Shown here piece by piece: positions 1-10,545 of a stretch of 64,000 nucleotides of DNA (positions are counted from its first letter, which is position 1; each line of letters opens with the position of its first letter). Source of the DNA: Larix kaempferi. Taxonomy: Eukaryota; Streptophyta; Pinopsida; Pinales; Pinaceae. Location of the stretch: assembly GCA_027924585.1 (NCBI GenBank), contig BSBM01000904.1:14385501-14449500 (forward strand). The letters are read 5' to 3'. A program made the translations under genes and the position numbers. Under the pieces are notes generated by a model, which made no database searches, was not told where the DNA came from, and worked only from the letters and a program-made list of their open reading frames with translations.

Positions 1-1571
1 GGTCTGAACTTTCCAGGGGAGTCAACTCCTTCCTCCTTTGGTATAAGAGAGAGGAAGGTAGCATTGAAAGCTTTTAGAACCCCACCACATCTTCGCGATT
101 CTTCAACAATGCCCAGAACCTCAACCTTGATCATATCCCAGAAAGAGTGGAAGAAGTTAGTGGTAAAACTGTCCAGTCTCGGGGCCTTCCCAAGGGCCAT
201 CTGATGCATGGCATCCTCAACTTCTTGAAGAGACACTTGTTTGTTCAACAACTCATTGTGGTCTTTAGAGACAATTCTGGGAATGTGACGAGTTATTTGG
301 GAAATAGCAGGGCTCCGATCCACCCTATCTTCCTTTAAGACAGAGGCAAAATGGTTGACAAGAACCTCTTCAATCTCACCTCTCATTTCCACTTGAATCC
401 CATCATCCTTTTTTATCTTAAAAATATTGGATCTATGGCGATTTTGAATAATTGTGTTGTGGAAGAATTTCGTGTTCTTCTCCCCATCTTGGAGCCACTG
501 GTTCTTGGACTTTTGTTTCCAGTAAATCTCCTCCTGCCTTTCCCTGGCTTCAAGTTGGTCCAGCAGGAGGTGCTCCGTCTCTCTTAAGGCATCATCCCAA
601 CCTTCAATCATACCTCTGCGCTAGATCTACTCCAAATCTTCGGTCAACTTTTGCTTGTCCTCAAAGATGTTGCCAAAATCTTCCTTGTTCCAAGTGCAAA
701 TTTTGGCTTTGAGGGCTTGGAGTTTTTTTTGAAATTGGAACATTCTGGTACGCTCCGGGGGAACCAGCTCCTGCCACCACTGCCCCACCAAATCTTTGAA
801 GTCTTTATGCTCCAACCAGAACTGCTCAAACCTAAAAGGTTTATAAAGAACAATGTTCGACCAATCCCAATTGAGACAGATAGGCCAATGGTCAGAGTCC
901 GCTGAGGGCATCACACTGGTGCTGACATCTCCCATGTCACGGGCAATGTCCTCAGATGTCAAAAATCTATCGATTCTGGACGCCACAAGATGCTGACCTC
1001 CTCGTTTGTTATTCTAGGTGTGCCACCCATTTCCAGTCTCAATGTCAATGAAAGGACTATGGGATAGAAACTCCCTGAATGCTTCTTGGAATCTATCTAG
1101 AACTCTCCTGCCACCCTTCTTCTCATCAAGCGAGGATATGAGATTAAAATCTCCACCCACAATCTAGGAACCCTAAACAGCCTGTTCCGCCATCCAAGAT
1201 AAAAATCTAATAAAAGAGTGCTTAAGAGGGAAATCACTAGGACAATAAATGTTAACCAGAGTACCTTTCGCACCAGAGTCTAAAATAGTAAAATTAGAAG
1301 AAATAGAAAACTGATTAGTTCTCCAATCAGACAGAAGCAAAGAGTGAGGGATCCATAATACAGCTAGGCCTCCAGCCATGCCTGCAACATTCGTCGCGAT
1401 AACTTTGCATCCTTTCTAGATCCTTTGACCCACCTTCTCCATAGTTTCAGAACTGCATTTTGTTTCCTGTAGAAAAAGAACATCAGGTTTCTCCTTCTTG
1501 ATCTTTCGTGCCAACGTTTTTATTTTCCTCGAATGGTTACACCCTCGGATATTCCAGGAGATGAGCTTCAT
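1..1571 (-). pseudogene. LINE ORF2 (endonuclease plus start of reverse transcriptase), partial and broken
   Basis: Starts at ATG 1571-1569, overlapping the ORF1 stop. The N-terminus MKLISWNIRG holds the catalytic Asn motif of the APE-like endonuclease, LQETK the catalytic Glu motif, IVGGDFN (about 1165-1145) the next metal-site motif and SDHWPI (about 885) the C-terminal Asp-His pair. Downstream, KAPGLDSFTTNFFHSFW (about 130-80) is the beginning of the L1-type reverse transcriptase. The polymerase active site lies outside the window. Stops near 1419, 1170 and 1018 inactivate it. The intact enzyme nicks the target and primes cDNA synthesis from it. Confidence 0.87.
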
Positions 1572-2968
1572 TGGGTAACCTTAATAGCTTCAGAAAAGGC
1601 CACCTTAATTGTCAGGTACTGGCCTGATTCGATGAGTCTCACTCCAATCTCTGCAATTCTTTGTCTGTTGGATTTCCTGCCCCTTTTCATTTCCTCCTCC
1701 AGAGATTTCCTTTTGCTCCCTTTGTGGGGATCTGAGGATATCCTGAGCTGCTGACAAGCCTTGGATTTGATAATTGCCTCTTGCAGAAGCTCTAATTGCT
1801 TGCACGAGACATAGCCCTTACCCTTTTTATTACATTCTTTTTCGATTTCGTCAAGATCAAGTTCTCCCAACTCCATTTCTTCGTCCTCATCTTCCTCCAT
1901 AATCATCATTTGAGTTTTAGACAAAGCTTCCTGAAGCATTGGGGTTTCGGCTTCCATCGCAACTGTTTCTTGAAGACTCTTCCCTTTATTTCCAACCCGG
2001 TCCTCCTCAACAACTTCTTTGAGGATCTAGAAGGGATTCTTATTGTTGATCCCTTTCTGGTCTTTCTACTTGCCTTTCTTCTGGTGATCTCCACCTCTAT
2101 TCCTCCGCTTGTTTCGGACCTGGGTGAAACCTTCTTTATCCTTCACCCCCTCCTGGGCAGGATTGGGCGGGGGAGGCATCTGAGAAGTCTTTGGGTAATT
2201 CCTGCCAAAATGGCAATAATCATGACAGATTCTGCATCTGAATGGGAGCTTATCGTAGTTAATGGGTTGGATCCACTCCTCGTCATCCCAGGTCAAGTTG
2301 ATCGCCTCGGGGAGATCTTTAGACAGGTCCATGTAGACACAGATGCGGGCACATGTAGTGTATATCTGGAACTTGGTCCACTTTGAAACTTTTACAAACT
2401 CCCCAAGGGTATTGCCAATGCCTTTCAAGATCTCCAGATCCCAGTACTCACAAGGGAGAGAGTAAAGCTTGATCAAGACAGGGGAAACTCGCATGTCCTC
2501 CGTTTCAGGGTTAAATCTTTCTTTCCATGGCCTGAGGTATAAACCAGAGGAGAGAAAGAAATAAGGGCCTCCCTCCAGAACCCTACCCCTGTCCTCCAGA
2601 TTGAAGAAAATAATAGAAAAAAACCCCTTGGCACCCAAGTGTAAATCATAATGCCCTTTGGGGTTCCATGTGGTCTTGATCCAACGAACCAGATATTTTT
2701 CCTGAGGCTAGATCCCCACAAACTTCCCAATCAGGGCTTTATCCTTACATTGCTCGACCCTCTCTCTGATTTTGTCAGATTTGACCTGGATGGCAGGAAT
2801 AGTCAGGGTTTTGGGAAGGCAGCCTCCCTGGCCCAATCTTTTGGTCCTCCCTGGCTCTGATCCACTGGATCCACCTGAACCCATTTCCTCATCCCCAGCC
2901 GAACCCGAAGGTCCCGAGGACGAGGTTGGCATACTGGCCCTGTGCATCACCAAGGTAGCCGAGCCCAA
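1568..2968 (-). pseudogene. LINE ORF1 protein (DUF4283-like RNA-binding, zinc knuckle), broken
   Basis: About 466 codons in one frame, beginning at an ATG whose product starts MGSATLVMH and ending at a TGA at 1568-1570. The middle (around 2640-2250) resembles the DUF4283 domain of plant LINE ORF1 proteins, with GLYLRPW and PCEYWDLEILKGIGN. Then comes a damaged zinc knuckle, CRICHDYCHFGRNY, in which the usual Gly before His and the last Cys are replaced. A basic stretch and an acidic tail (EEDEDEEMELGEL) follow. In-frame stops near 2708, 2066 and 2031 break it. ORF1 proteins of this group bind the element RNA and form the RNP. The ORF2 start overlaps its stop. Confidence 0.82.
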
Positions 2969-3130
2969 CGAGAAACAACCTCCCTGCAGCCTATCAACGC
3001 TGAGAGCCGAAAAAGCGTGCGATCAAAAGCTTCGAACCCTAGCAGACTCCACCATCAGCGCCCAAAAGATTGTTCACATTCATCAATAAATGTTAATCAC
3101 CCCTTCAGATCCACAACTTTAGTTGCTTGA

Positions 3131-3869
3131 GCTAAGATATTTCTTTCTATAAGATCCTTGAAGATTGTTTAGGTCCCCTAAAATTTTCTTCTATGCTTTC
3201 TTTGAGAAGAGATGTACTCAGTTTAAAGTTCTCAAAGAAAAGGGGTTCTTTCCCTTGAAAATCATCATTCTAGCTAACCACACCTTCTAGGTGACATACT
3301 TGGGGAGCAAGTTCCATAAATCGACAAAAGGGTTTTTATTACAAACATATGTGGATACTATGAGTGCCAAGCTTTGTAAAGCATGTCCTAGTGCCTTGGA
3401 TTATGTAGATTTGTTTATGTCATAATAGTCACCCACACTTGCTTTGTATACCCAAATTCTAGGAACATGTGTTGACTTTATTCTTCTTTCTAATGAAAAA
3501 GGAAACACATGGGATGGCCATGGATACCCTTCCTACTCTACTTATTTGTAGTTAAAAAATTTCTAGAGGCCAAAAGCCAAAAAAATATGTTGACTTTGGG
3601 GTTATAGGTTAGGGTTCCCAAACAAAGATTATAGAGGTAAGAGTAACACTTCTTTATTGTGTAGCTCCTAGTTAAGTCTCCTCATATGAGTTGGTGTTCA
3701 CAATTTCTACCTAATGGTGCCAACCCCTAATCTAGAATGTAGCAATAATAATTCTCTATGAAATTCCTTGAGGAGCATAAGTTCTTGTGTGGTTTTCCAT
3801 CTCTTCTTGGGATTCAATGTCCTATAAGAAGTTTATATTGTGTCATTGCATCCAATTTTGGGGGTCGGG
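3131..3869. other. No recognisable gene
   Basis: AT-rich sequence between the LINE and a gypsy remnant. I see no protein similarity, no terminal repeats and no tandem array. It may be decayed LTR or 3' sequence of the neighbouring gypsy element, but nothing proves that. Confidence 0.5.
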
Positions 3870-5180
3870 TGGGGCGCTCTCTGATATGTTTTTTAGAGTC
3901 TCTCTACTTGGAGTTTTTCCTCCCAAATAAGCATTGAGGTTCCATTCCATGGACAATAAAACAACTTGGTTTTGACAAGATTAGAGGAAATCTTCAAGAG
4001 CCTCCAAGTTGAAGATACTAAAGTATATGGGAGAGATCCATATAAATACATTTCCCTATTAATCAACTGGAAATATTTTTTGTGCAAGGCACATTTCCAT
4101 CAAGCATTCTTGTTACAAATAAGCGACCATAAAATTTTCACTTGCTGCATTTTTCTTTGACTTTCCAGGTATTGTAGGGGTTGATGATTGGTTTGTATGA
4201 TGGTCTCTTTCCCCAGGGGATAATGCTTCATCTTCTTCACTGCTTTCACAATAGAAAATAGTTTTTTTTATATCATAAGTGGGTTAGTTCAACATTGCTC
4301 CATGAAACAACACTCGGTGGTAACACATCAACCTTCCTCCTTGCATAAGCATTGTCCCTGATGCATATCCACTTGCATCTATTTCTAGAGAAAATGGTTG
4401 TTGTAAATTGGGCATGGTTAGGACCAAAGTGTTTTCAATCATCCTCTTCAGTTATTCAAATGCGTGTTTTTGTGGCTTTCCCCAATGAAAGCTCTTTTCT
4501 TTGGTAGTCATGGCGTGCAATGATGTTGCCACTACTAAAACAATTGCTATGGACTTCCTCAAGTATTGAGTTGCTCCCATGAGACTTGTGACCTCTGTCA
4601 AGTTAGGACAAATAGGCCATTGGCTAATGCCTACAATCTTGTTCTGATCCACTCTCAACTCTCCTCCAACAATCATGTTTGCAAGATAGATCAAGGATTC
4701 TTTTTCCAAACTCACATTTCTTCATTTTTGTAATCAATTGATTCTTTCTTAGTGCCTATAGTATTTGTGTCACATGTGAAATGTGCTCTTACCAACTATT
4801 GTTGAAGATTAGTATGTCATATAGATATACTATTACAAATGAGTCAATAAATGGATGCAACACATCATTCATCATCCACATGAAATTTGCAGGCACATTG
4901 TATAAATTGAAAGGCATTGTTGACAATTTGTACAAACCTTGCTTGATCTCGAATGTTGTCTTCCACACACCTTCTTCTTCGAATCCTTAGGAATTCCATT
5001 AGTAATCCCTAATAATTTCTACCAAAAGTACCCCTTCTAACTAGATGTGCTTCACTTTAATGGATAAATACACTCTATTGGGTTTAGGTGGAAGGCCAGA
5101 TGTCCAAAACTCTTCAACTTCCTCTAAGTCTAACACTTCTCTTCCTTTTTTGTCTTTTCTAGGAGCTCTTTAATGTTTCA
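3870..5180 (-). pseudogene. Ty3/gypsy pol remnant (reverse transcriptase and RNase H)
   Basis: Read on the minus strand, the order is a reverse transcriptase N-terminal piece (SGLPPKPNR, about 5100), the palm region MPFNLYNVPANFMWMMNDV (about 4915-4860) leading into VYLYDILIF (about 4820), where the catalytic YLDD has become YLYD, then a connection segment with TSLMGATQYLRKSI and an RNase H start (DASGYASGTMLMQGG, about 4395-4350) running to TIIQTNHQPL (about 4190). The section between the N-terminal piece and the palm is shortened, so there is an internal deletion. Several stops and shifts are present. The motifs fit an ordinary Ty3/gypsy polyprotein, not the Tat element nearby. The stretch 4090-3870 has no recognised domain. 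Confidence 0.8.
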
Positions 5181-5446
5181 TTCTCTTATGCTTTATTTTT
5201 CTTCTTTTCCCCCTTTTTTCTTCTTTTTAATATTTTTTGCTCTTATGATTATATTTGCAGTAAAGCATTAATCGACGGAGTGGATGTCAATTGTGTTAGT
5301 GTGGGTCCCTTTACACTATCAACCATCTCCCCAATCTCATAATCTATGACCATGTATCTTTCTTTTATTGCCATACCACTAATTTGCTAAATGCCTTGCA
5401 CAAACTTGAGTAGAAATCCAATCAATTTCTCTTGTGGATCCAATTT
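5181..5446. other. Spacer between gypsy and copia remnants
   Basis: Pyrimidine-rich, AT-rich sequence (runs of ttctttt) with no domain I can name. It joins the 5' side of the gypsy remnant to the 3' side of the copia remnant, probably old element ends. Confidence 0.4.
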
Positions 5447-6675
5447 AGATCAAAAGACTCTAAGTTTATCTCTGAATTTGTGGAGCTTCTTATTTACCAA
5501 TTCTTTGTTGAGTATGTCTGCAACATGATCCCCTATGCTACAATAGACCATCTCGAAATCCCCTAGTTGTACCAACTCCCTAATGAAGTAATGTTGAATC
5601 TCAATATGCTTTGTTCTACCATGAAAAAATGGATTTATTGTTGTTAATATGGTACTTTGATTATCACATAATAATTGTATCGGAATTTTTTGCTTCTCAT
5701 GTAGATCCTTTAGAATTCTTCTCAACCATACTACCTCACTTGTCATTGCCTTATACTTTACCTATGTTGTTGACAATGCAACTATAAGTAGTTTCTTGGT
5801 ATACCAAGAAACTGTTGTTGATCCAATATTAAATTTATATCTTGATGTAAACTTCATGTCATCAATGCAACCTACCCAATTTGAATTTGTAAAACCAACT
5901 AGTATAAAATATTATATCAATCTATATTCAAGCACATATCCAAGTATGCCTCTAACATATATGACATTTATTTTCATTGCTTTCCAATGAATCTCCTAGT
6001 GGTCTTTCATGAATCTAGACCAAACTTACTATAAAGGAAATATTTTAGGGAAATCAAACTTCCAAACAATTGGTGAAATGTGGAGTCATTAACTAGTTTG
6101 GAATACTCATTTTAAAGTAATTTCAACACGACTTCAAGATGAATTGCATTTAGTTTGAAACTTATTATGCTGAACCTCTACAAAATATCCATACCATCTT
6201 TAGCCTTTGACATAAAGATTCTATCACCTCTCTACAATATTTCAATGCCCAATAAGTAGCGCAATTCACCTAGATCCGTCATTTGAAATTATGCAATCAT
6301 GTGTGACTTAAATATCTAAGACAAGCAAACTCTTCAATGTATGAATAAAATCAACATAAAATGCAACCATAAGAATATCTTTAAACAATTTGTCAATCCT
6401 AGAATACTATGATCTAGGTTCTTGTTTGAGACCATACAAGGCCTTCTTCAACTTGTGAACATAATCATATTTTTCTAGCACTTCCAATCCTATTGGTTGC
6501 TCCACATAGTTTTCTTCAAACTATCCTTAAAAAAAGTGCATTTTACATCCATTTGATATATTATCCATTTGTATTGTGTAGTGAGTGCTAGTACCATTAT
6601 TTTTATATCCATTCTCAATACGAGAACATAAGTTTTAGTATACTCAATTCCTTCTTGTTGAGCATTTCCCCACAT
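5447..6675 (-). pseudogene. Ty1/copia pol remnant (reverse transcriptase and RNase H)
   Basis: Minus-strand copia pol. At 6675-6490 is the start of the reverse transcriptase (QQEGIEYTKTYVLVLRMD then IIYQMDVKCTFF). Around 6260-6180 is the segment equivalent to the Copia LGELRYLLGIEI block. At 5746-5450 is the RNase H C-terminus with WLRRILKDLHEK, LLCDNQSTI, RTKHIEIQHYFIREL and HVADILNKEL. The YVDD region and much between are decayed by stops. The family order and spacing are right for a copia pol of which only the last third remains. No LTRs were found for it in the window. Confidence 0.82.
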
Positions 6676-7045
6676 ATTTTATGAGGCTTAAACTTGTGAT
6701 TTTCATCACAACACTTGTGATTTTTATTACAAGGATCGGGCTTGTAGGATGGCATTGTTGGATCATTTAATGGACTAGGGGTAACATATGCTTAGCCGAA
6801 AGATGATGCTATCATTTGGTGAGTTGATGATTTGGTGGATGCTAGTAGGTGTTTGATGAGATGCTCCCATGTGCTAATGGTTTTTTTATTGATAGGTTGG
6901 CATGGTCATGGTGGTTTATATCTTGATGATGTAATGAGCTCCCCTTCTTTGACATTGTTGACATATTTGGGGTTTCATGAAGGGTTTGCTTAGGATTGAT
7001 GTATTTGTTTGACCCTTGGTACATTTCATATAGTGGGAACCCATT

Positions 7046-7066
7046 AACTTAGGGTCTCCCTAAGTT
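7046..7066. repeat. Perfect 9-bp inverted repeat, 3-nt loop
   Basis: AACTTAGGG, loop TCT, CCCTAAGTT. No assigned role. Confidence 0.7.
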
Positions 7067-7323
7067 CCAAATGTCAATAATTGCTGCTTGGTGTGGTCAT
7101 TTGATTAAAAACGATTTGACATGGTTTTCCAAGGTTCACACGAATAATTTTTTATGATGACGTGTTGGTCTTCATTTTGGAAGGGTGCCCTACTCCTAAG
7201 GAACACTTCCCTAGGGTGCACTTCATTGGAGTGTGTGCATGCACATGGTTGACATAATATTCTATTATTTGATGATGAGGAGCGTAACTACCTTTGCCCA
7301 CTTCTCTAGGTATCCCCCCTTGT

Positions 7324-7378
7324 GCACATGGTTTTGGAAAGCAACACATGGTTTTGGAAAACAACACATGGTTTGGCA
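7324..7378 (+). repeat. Short tandem repeat, about 19-bp unit, three copies
   Basis: Three consecutive copies of a unit beginning cacatggtttt and continuing ggaaarcaa; the last is truncated. Probably replication slippage. Confidence 0.65.
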
Positions 7379-7474
7379 CGTGTATTTATGAAGATAGCCA
7401 TTTGGGGAACATTCTTATAGGTCATACTTGAAAAAAGGGTTGTTTTATTGTTTACTAACTAGACAAAGAGGGGC

Positions 7475-7479
7475 TAAGG
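7475..7479. repeat. Target site duplication, left, Tat element
   Basis: taagg, matching caagg at 28909-28913 in four of five bases. Confidence 0.7.
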
Positions 7480-8379
7480 TGTTACATCCAAAATCTACTC
7501 ATCATAAGATTCAGTGTATACACCCCTGAAGATACCTGGACTAAGTAATCATCCTAGGAGGATTTGCACCCAATTGTGCTCAGTTTTGAAGGGTCGTCAC
7601 AGGTTTCACACTAGCAACATACGACGTCGCACCTTGCTCCATTACAGGGTGCGACGAAGTCAGTTAAGTGGCAAAAATAGCTTCTTTGAGGTCCATCTCG
7701 AAGCTTGCTGACTTGGGACCCTATCCCTGACCTCTTGGAGGAGCTGGCACTCGGTTCCTAAACCTTTGGAGAGATCCCTTAAGCCTCTCCTACCATCTCT
7801 CAACCTATCCTATCCATACCCTATCCACTTAGTCCTATATAAGTGAAGCTCACTCCCATCCCAAAGGGAGGAAGACTATGGTATCTACATGATGGTGAAA
7901 TCATTCTTAGAACATATCCACTCACCTATTGGAGAACTCATACTTCCTTGGAAGGATATGGCAATCGACTTTGTCGGAGAAGGGCTACAACGTTAAGCCT
8001 TAGTTGTGGTTCTATACCTCTATCATGTACCCCTCTATTTGCAGTAATACAAATGCTTTCCACCAATATTGTTCATGTGTGCAATGATATTGAGTAGTTT
8101 ACTTGCTTAACTATTTACTTCGATCGCTTATTGTATAGATGTCTTTTACTGGTTTCTCTTGTTTCTTGTCTTGACAGGTCTTGCAGCTTGGATCTGACGA
8201 CCGTGGGACGTGGATCAACATTCAAGAGAAAAGATTGCGTAGTGAAAAGGTAAGACATCTAGTACTTGATCCTTAATTAGATCTAGGAAATGCATTAGTA
8301 GTCTGTTCTATTTGTTCTAGACTCACTTTGAGCTAGGGAGATCCGGCTCGCATCCGCTCGAGTGGATTGTCCGATAACA
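7480..8379 (+). repeat. 5' LTR of the Tat element
   Basis: 900 bp from TGTTACATCC to CCGATAACA. About 15 differences from the right LTR in the first 240 bp. It contains a TATA box (7836) and an 8-bp inverted repeat GTCGCACC/GGTGCGAC. Short ORFs in it recur in the right LTR and are not genes. Confidence 0.93.
7836..7843 (+). promoter_or_regulatory. TATA box of the Tat 5' LTR
   Basis: TATATAAG in the middle of the LTR, conserved exactly at 28366-28373 in the other LTR. This fits a U3/R promoter; transcription would begin roughly 25-35 bases downstream. Confidence 0.6.
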
Positions 8380-8383
8380 AATA

Positions 8384-8401
8384 TGGCAACCATACTGGGG
8401 A
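8384..8401 (+). other. Candidate primer binding site of the Tat element
   Basis: TGGCAACCATACTGGGGA lies four bases after the 5' LTR. It starts TGG as expected. The best partner I can suggest is tRNA-Asp (about 12 of 18 matches to TGGCGCCGTTGCCGGGGA), which is weak; another tRNA is possible. Confidence 0.45.
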
Positions 8402-10545
8402 GTATATAGAAATTGGTCAGTAGTTGTCAATCTGAGAGTCATTTTCAGTTGATTGCTTGACAAAAGACTTTTTATTTTTTCCATTTACTTCTTGGAGTTG
8501 ATTTCAACTATCAGATCTTCGTATTGAAGACTCTGATCTACTTCCTCTGAGTTTATAAAACTCATTCCCAAACCATTCCATGGTTCATTACTGAGAGATC
8601 TGATTCATTTTTTAATCTAGACTTCGCTTGTCGCACCTAGGTAGTGGGAACAGAGCGACACTGTGTCATTCTGAGTCTCTGTTCTTTACCTGTTAACTAC
8701 TCATTGCATCCCTTGCATTGGCAGACTGCGACATCATCGCACTTCCCATGTGAGCAAACTGCAACGTCGCACTGTGTATAAGGACATAGTGCACCGATTT
8801 GTCAAATTTTGGCGTACATGCATCTCTTATTTGTTTGACAGTTTGGAATTCGGTTTGTTGTATGAACTCTCTCTGTGCTGCAAGATCCAACCAGGGATCC
8901 CACTTGTGATTTGTGTTTTGAGTGTTTGGTATTGTTTGGATTGATTTTGGGTTCCATTTTGGACAAGCTTGAAGCCCGGTAGTGGTGGATACTCATGTCT
9001 CCTCCACCTTCATCCGCTCACCCTTGCATTCCATTCTTTCCATCCCTGATCTGATCAGTACATTAGATCAGCTTCTAGGCCTCATTTACATTTGTTTTGA
9101 GCTTTGATTGCTTAGTTTGCGTGCTGCTATTTGATTTTGGGTTAAGTGTGTCTTTCAGCTTGGTTGAGTGCTTGTCTTTTCTTGAGTTTTTTGAATGAAC
9201 TAATGCTGCAAGTAGTGTTTTCTTTTCAGTCATTTAGATCTGAAAGCTTAGTTGTTATCAAGTTTACTCTTTGATGCATCCATTGAAAAATTAAAAAGTG
9301 CTTCTTTCCCATCATTTCTTGGACATTATTGAAGAAAATTGTTGAGCATTGGAAAATTCTTGTTTATGTTTTGGAAAAGTTGAATGAATGTATGATCTAT
9401 TGTGTTTTTCTTGAATTATGAATCGCTCATTTTCTTGAAAGGCTCAAAGTACGCTTTGATTTTTGCAAAATTGATTCCATGCTAAGGAAAGATAGATGCA
9501 TTTTTAATTTTTGTTGCGTTTAGACCATTGAAAGTGAAATTGAAAAACTTGCATATTCCATTTCAGAATCCTCTCTTTTCATCACCTAGTGTCGTCTTGA
9601 TTTGAAAAAGAAAAAGAAAAATGCTTTGATTTGGATAGTAGTGTTGTGATTTTTTGAGTTTCGCCGAAAAGGAAAAGAATACTTTCATAGTCAAATTTGT
9701 TTGAATTGGGAATTGTGTTGCATTGAGTTTGTTTTGGCAATACTATTGGAAAAAAATTTCTCCTTCCCATAGCTAGAATTCATTGAAAGAAAAGAATATT
9801 TCATGCATGTAGCCAGGGCTTGCATTATGCTTCCGATTATGTACTCACCTCATGCATTCACCTAACCGTCCAAGATAAAATTAATGGTAGAACTAGGTAA
9901 AATTTTTAGCAACTTGTATGTAAGTTAGAGATGTGTTTCGACGTCGTTAAGCGTAGCAGCTGTCGTTATTTGCCAACACTGTATCCCGGGGGTATTGTAG
10001 TCTTCCACCTACTTATTGGTATATTGAGCTCCTTCATGTACCCACCAAGTACCATAATTCGTACTTGGCGTATATCGAAGGGTGTATCACATACTTGGTA
10101 GTATATTGGAAGGTCTCTTGCTGAACGGTTGTGCATTAGACAACACCACTATGGATTTGATCTCCCACGTACCTTGCGTATATCAAGAGACACCATTAGG
10201 ATTCCTGAAACCAACTAAGTTAACCATTTGGCCATCTTGGCAAAGCAATACACCGAGAACAACACTCGGGGAGATTAGCACGCACGTACTGTCCAGGTAA
10301 TCGGGTATGCAGGCAAGGGTACGGTCCCAATCCTCCTTATCGCGTCATATTGTTGGACCCTGCAGTATATCGTGGTTTGCGATGCCTTGATAGTCCCGTG
10401 AGGTTCCATACTTTTGAATCCACTCTGTCACATAAGTTTGCTTGTTGCCTTAGTTTGAGTAGGTTTTTCTGGACTGCTTTTCTTTTAGCATACCCTTAGG
10501 AGAAACACTGTTTCAGCCATCCTGGCTAATCATCCTGACACACTG
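8402..10545 (+). other. 5' leader of the Tat element
   Basis: 2.1 kb without a convincing ORF, as in other Tat elements with long leaders. It carries GTCGCAC motifs near 8630-8800 and a set of diverged repeats around 10040-10200. Confidence 0.7.
10040..10200 (+). repeat. Diverged repeats of a GTACTTGGCGTATATCGA unit in the leader
   Basis: Units at about 10060 (gtacttggcgtatatcgaag), 10090 (atacttggtagtatattgga) and 10168 (gtaccttgcgtatatcaag), with a reverse-complement partner ccaagtac just before. Possibly a packaging or regulatory RNA structure; function unknown. Confidence 0.55.

Larger units (their letters stand above)
1..3120 (-). mobile_element. L1-type LINE (non-LTR retrotransposon), 3' end outside window
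   Basis: A minus-strand non-LTR retrotransposon. Reading leftwards from about 3120 there is a short GC-richer leader, ORF1 (2968-1568), then ORF2 (from 1571), which runs off the left window edge inside the reverse transcriptase. Gene order, the degenerate zinc knuckle in ORF1 and the apurinic-type endonuclease at the start of ORF2 are those of plant L1 elements. Both ORFs have in-frame stops, so this copy is dead. The 5' border near 3120 is inferred from the end of recognisable sequence; no target duplication can be checked because the 3' end is missing. Confidence 0.88.
6676..7474. other. Unassigned sequence with short repeats
   Basis: No gene recognised. It includes a direct repeat of aacttgtgattttyatca (about 6689 and 6713), a perfect 9-bp palindrome (7046-7066) and three copies of cacatggtttt near 7324-7378. 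It is the insertion site flank of the Tat element. Confidence 0.45.

Noticed and set aside
3870-6675. Gypsy and copia remnants as one chimeric element
   Set aside because: Their motifs belong to different superfamilies and no shared LTR encloses them; adjacent insertions are simpler.
7324-7378. CRISPR-like regular repeat
   Set aside because: Only three contiguous copies without spacers in a plant genome; simple tandem duplication.
7514-8097. Open frames that recur at 28044-28627
   Set aside because: They lie in the two LTRs of the Tat element and recur only because the LTRs are copies; no protein motif.
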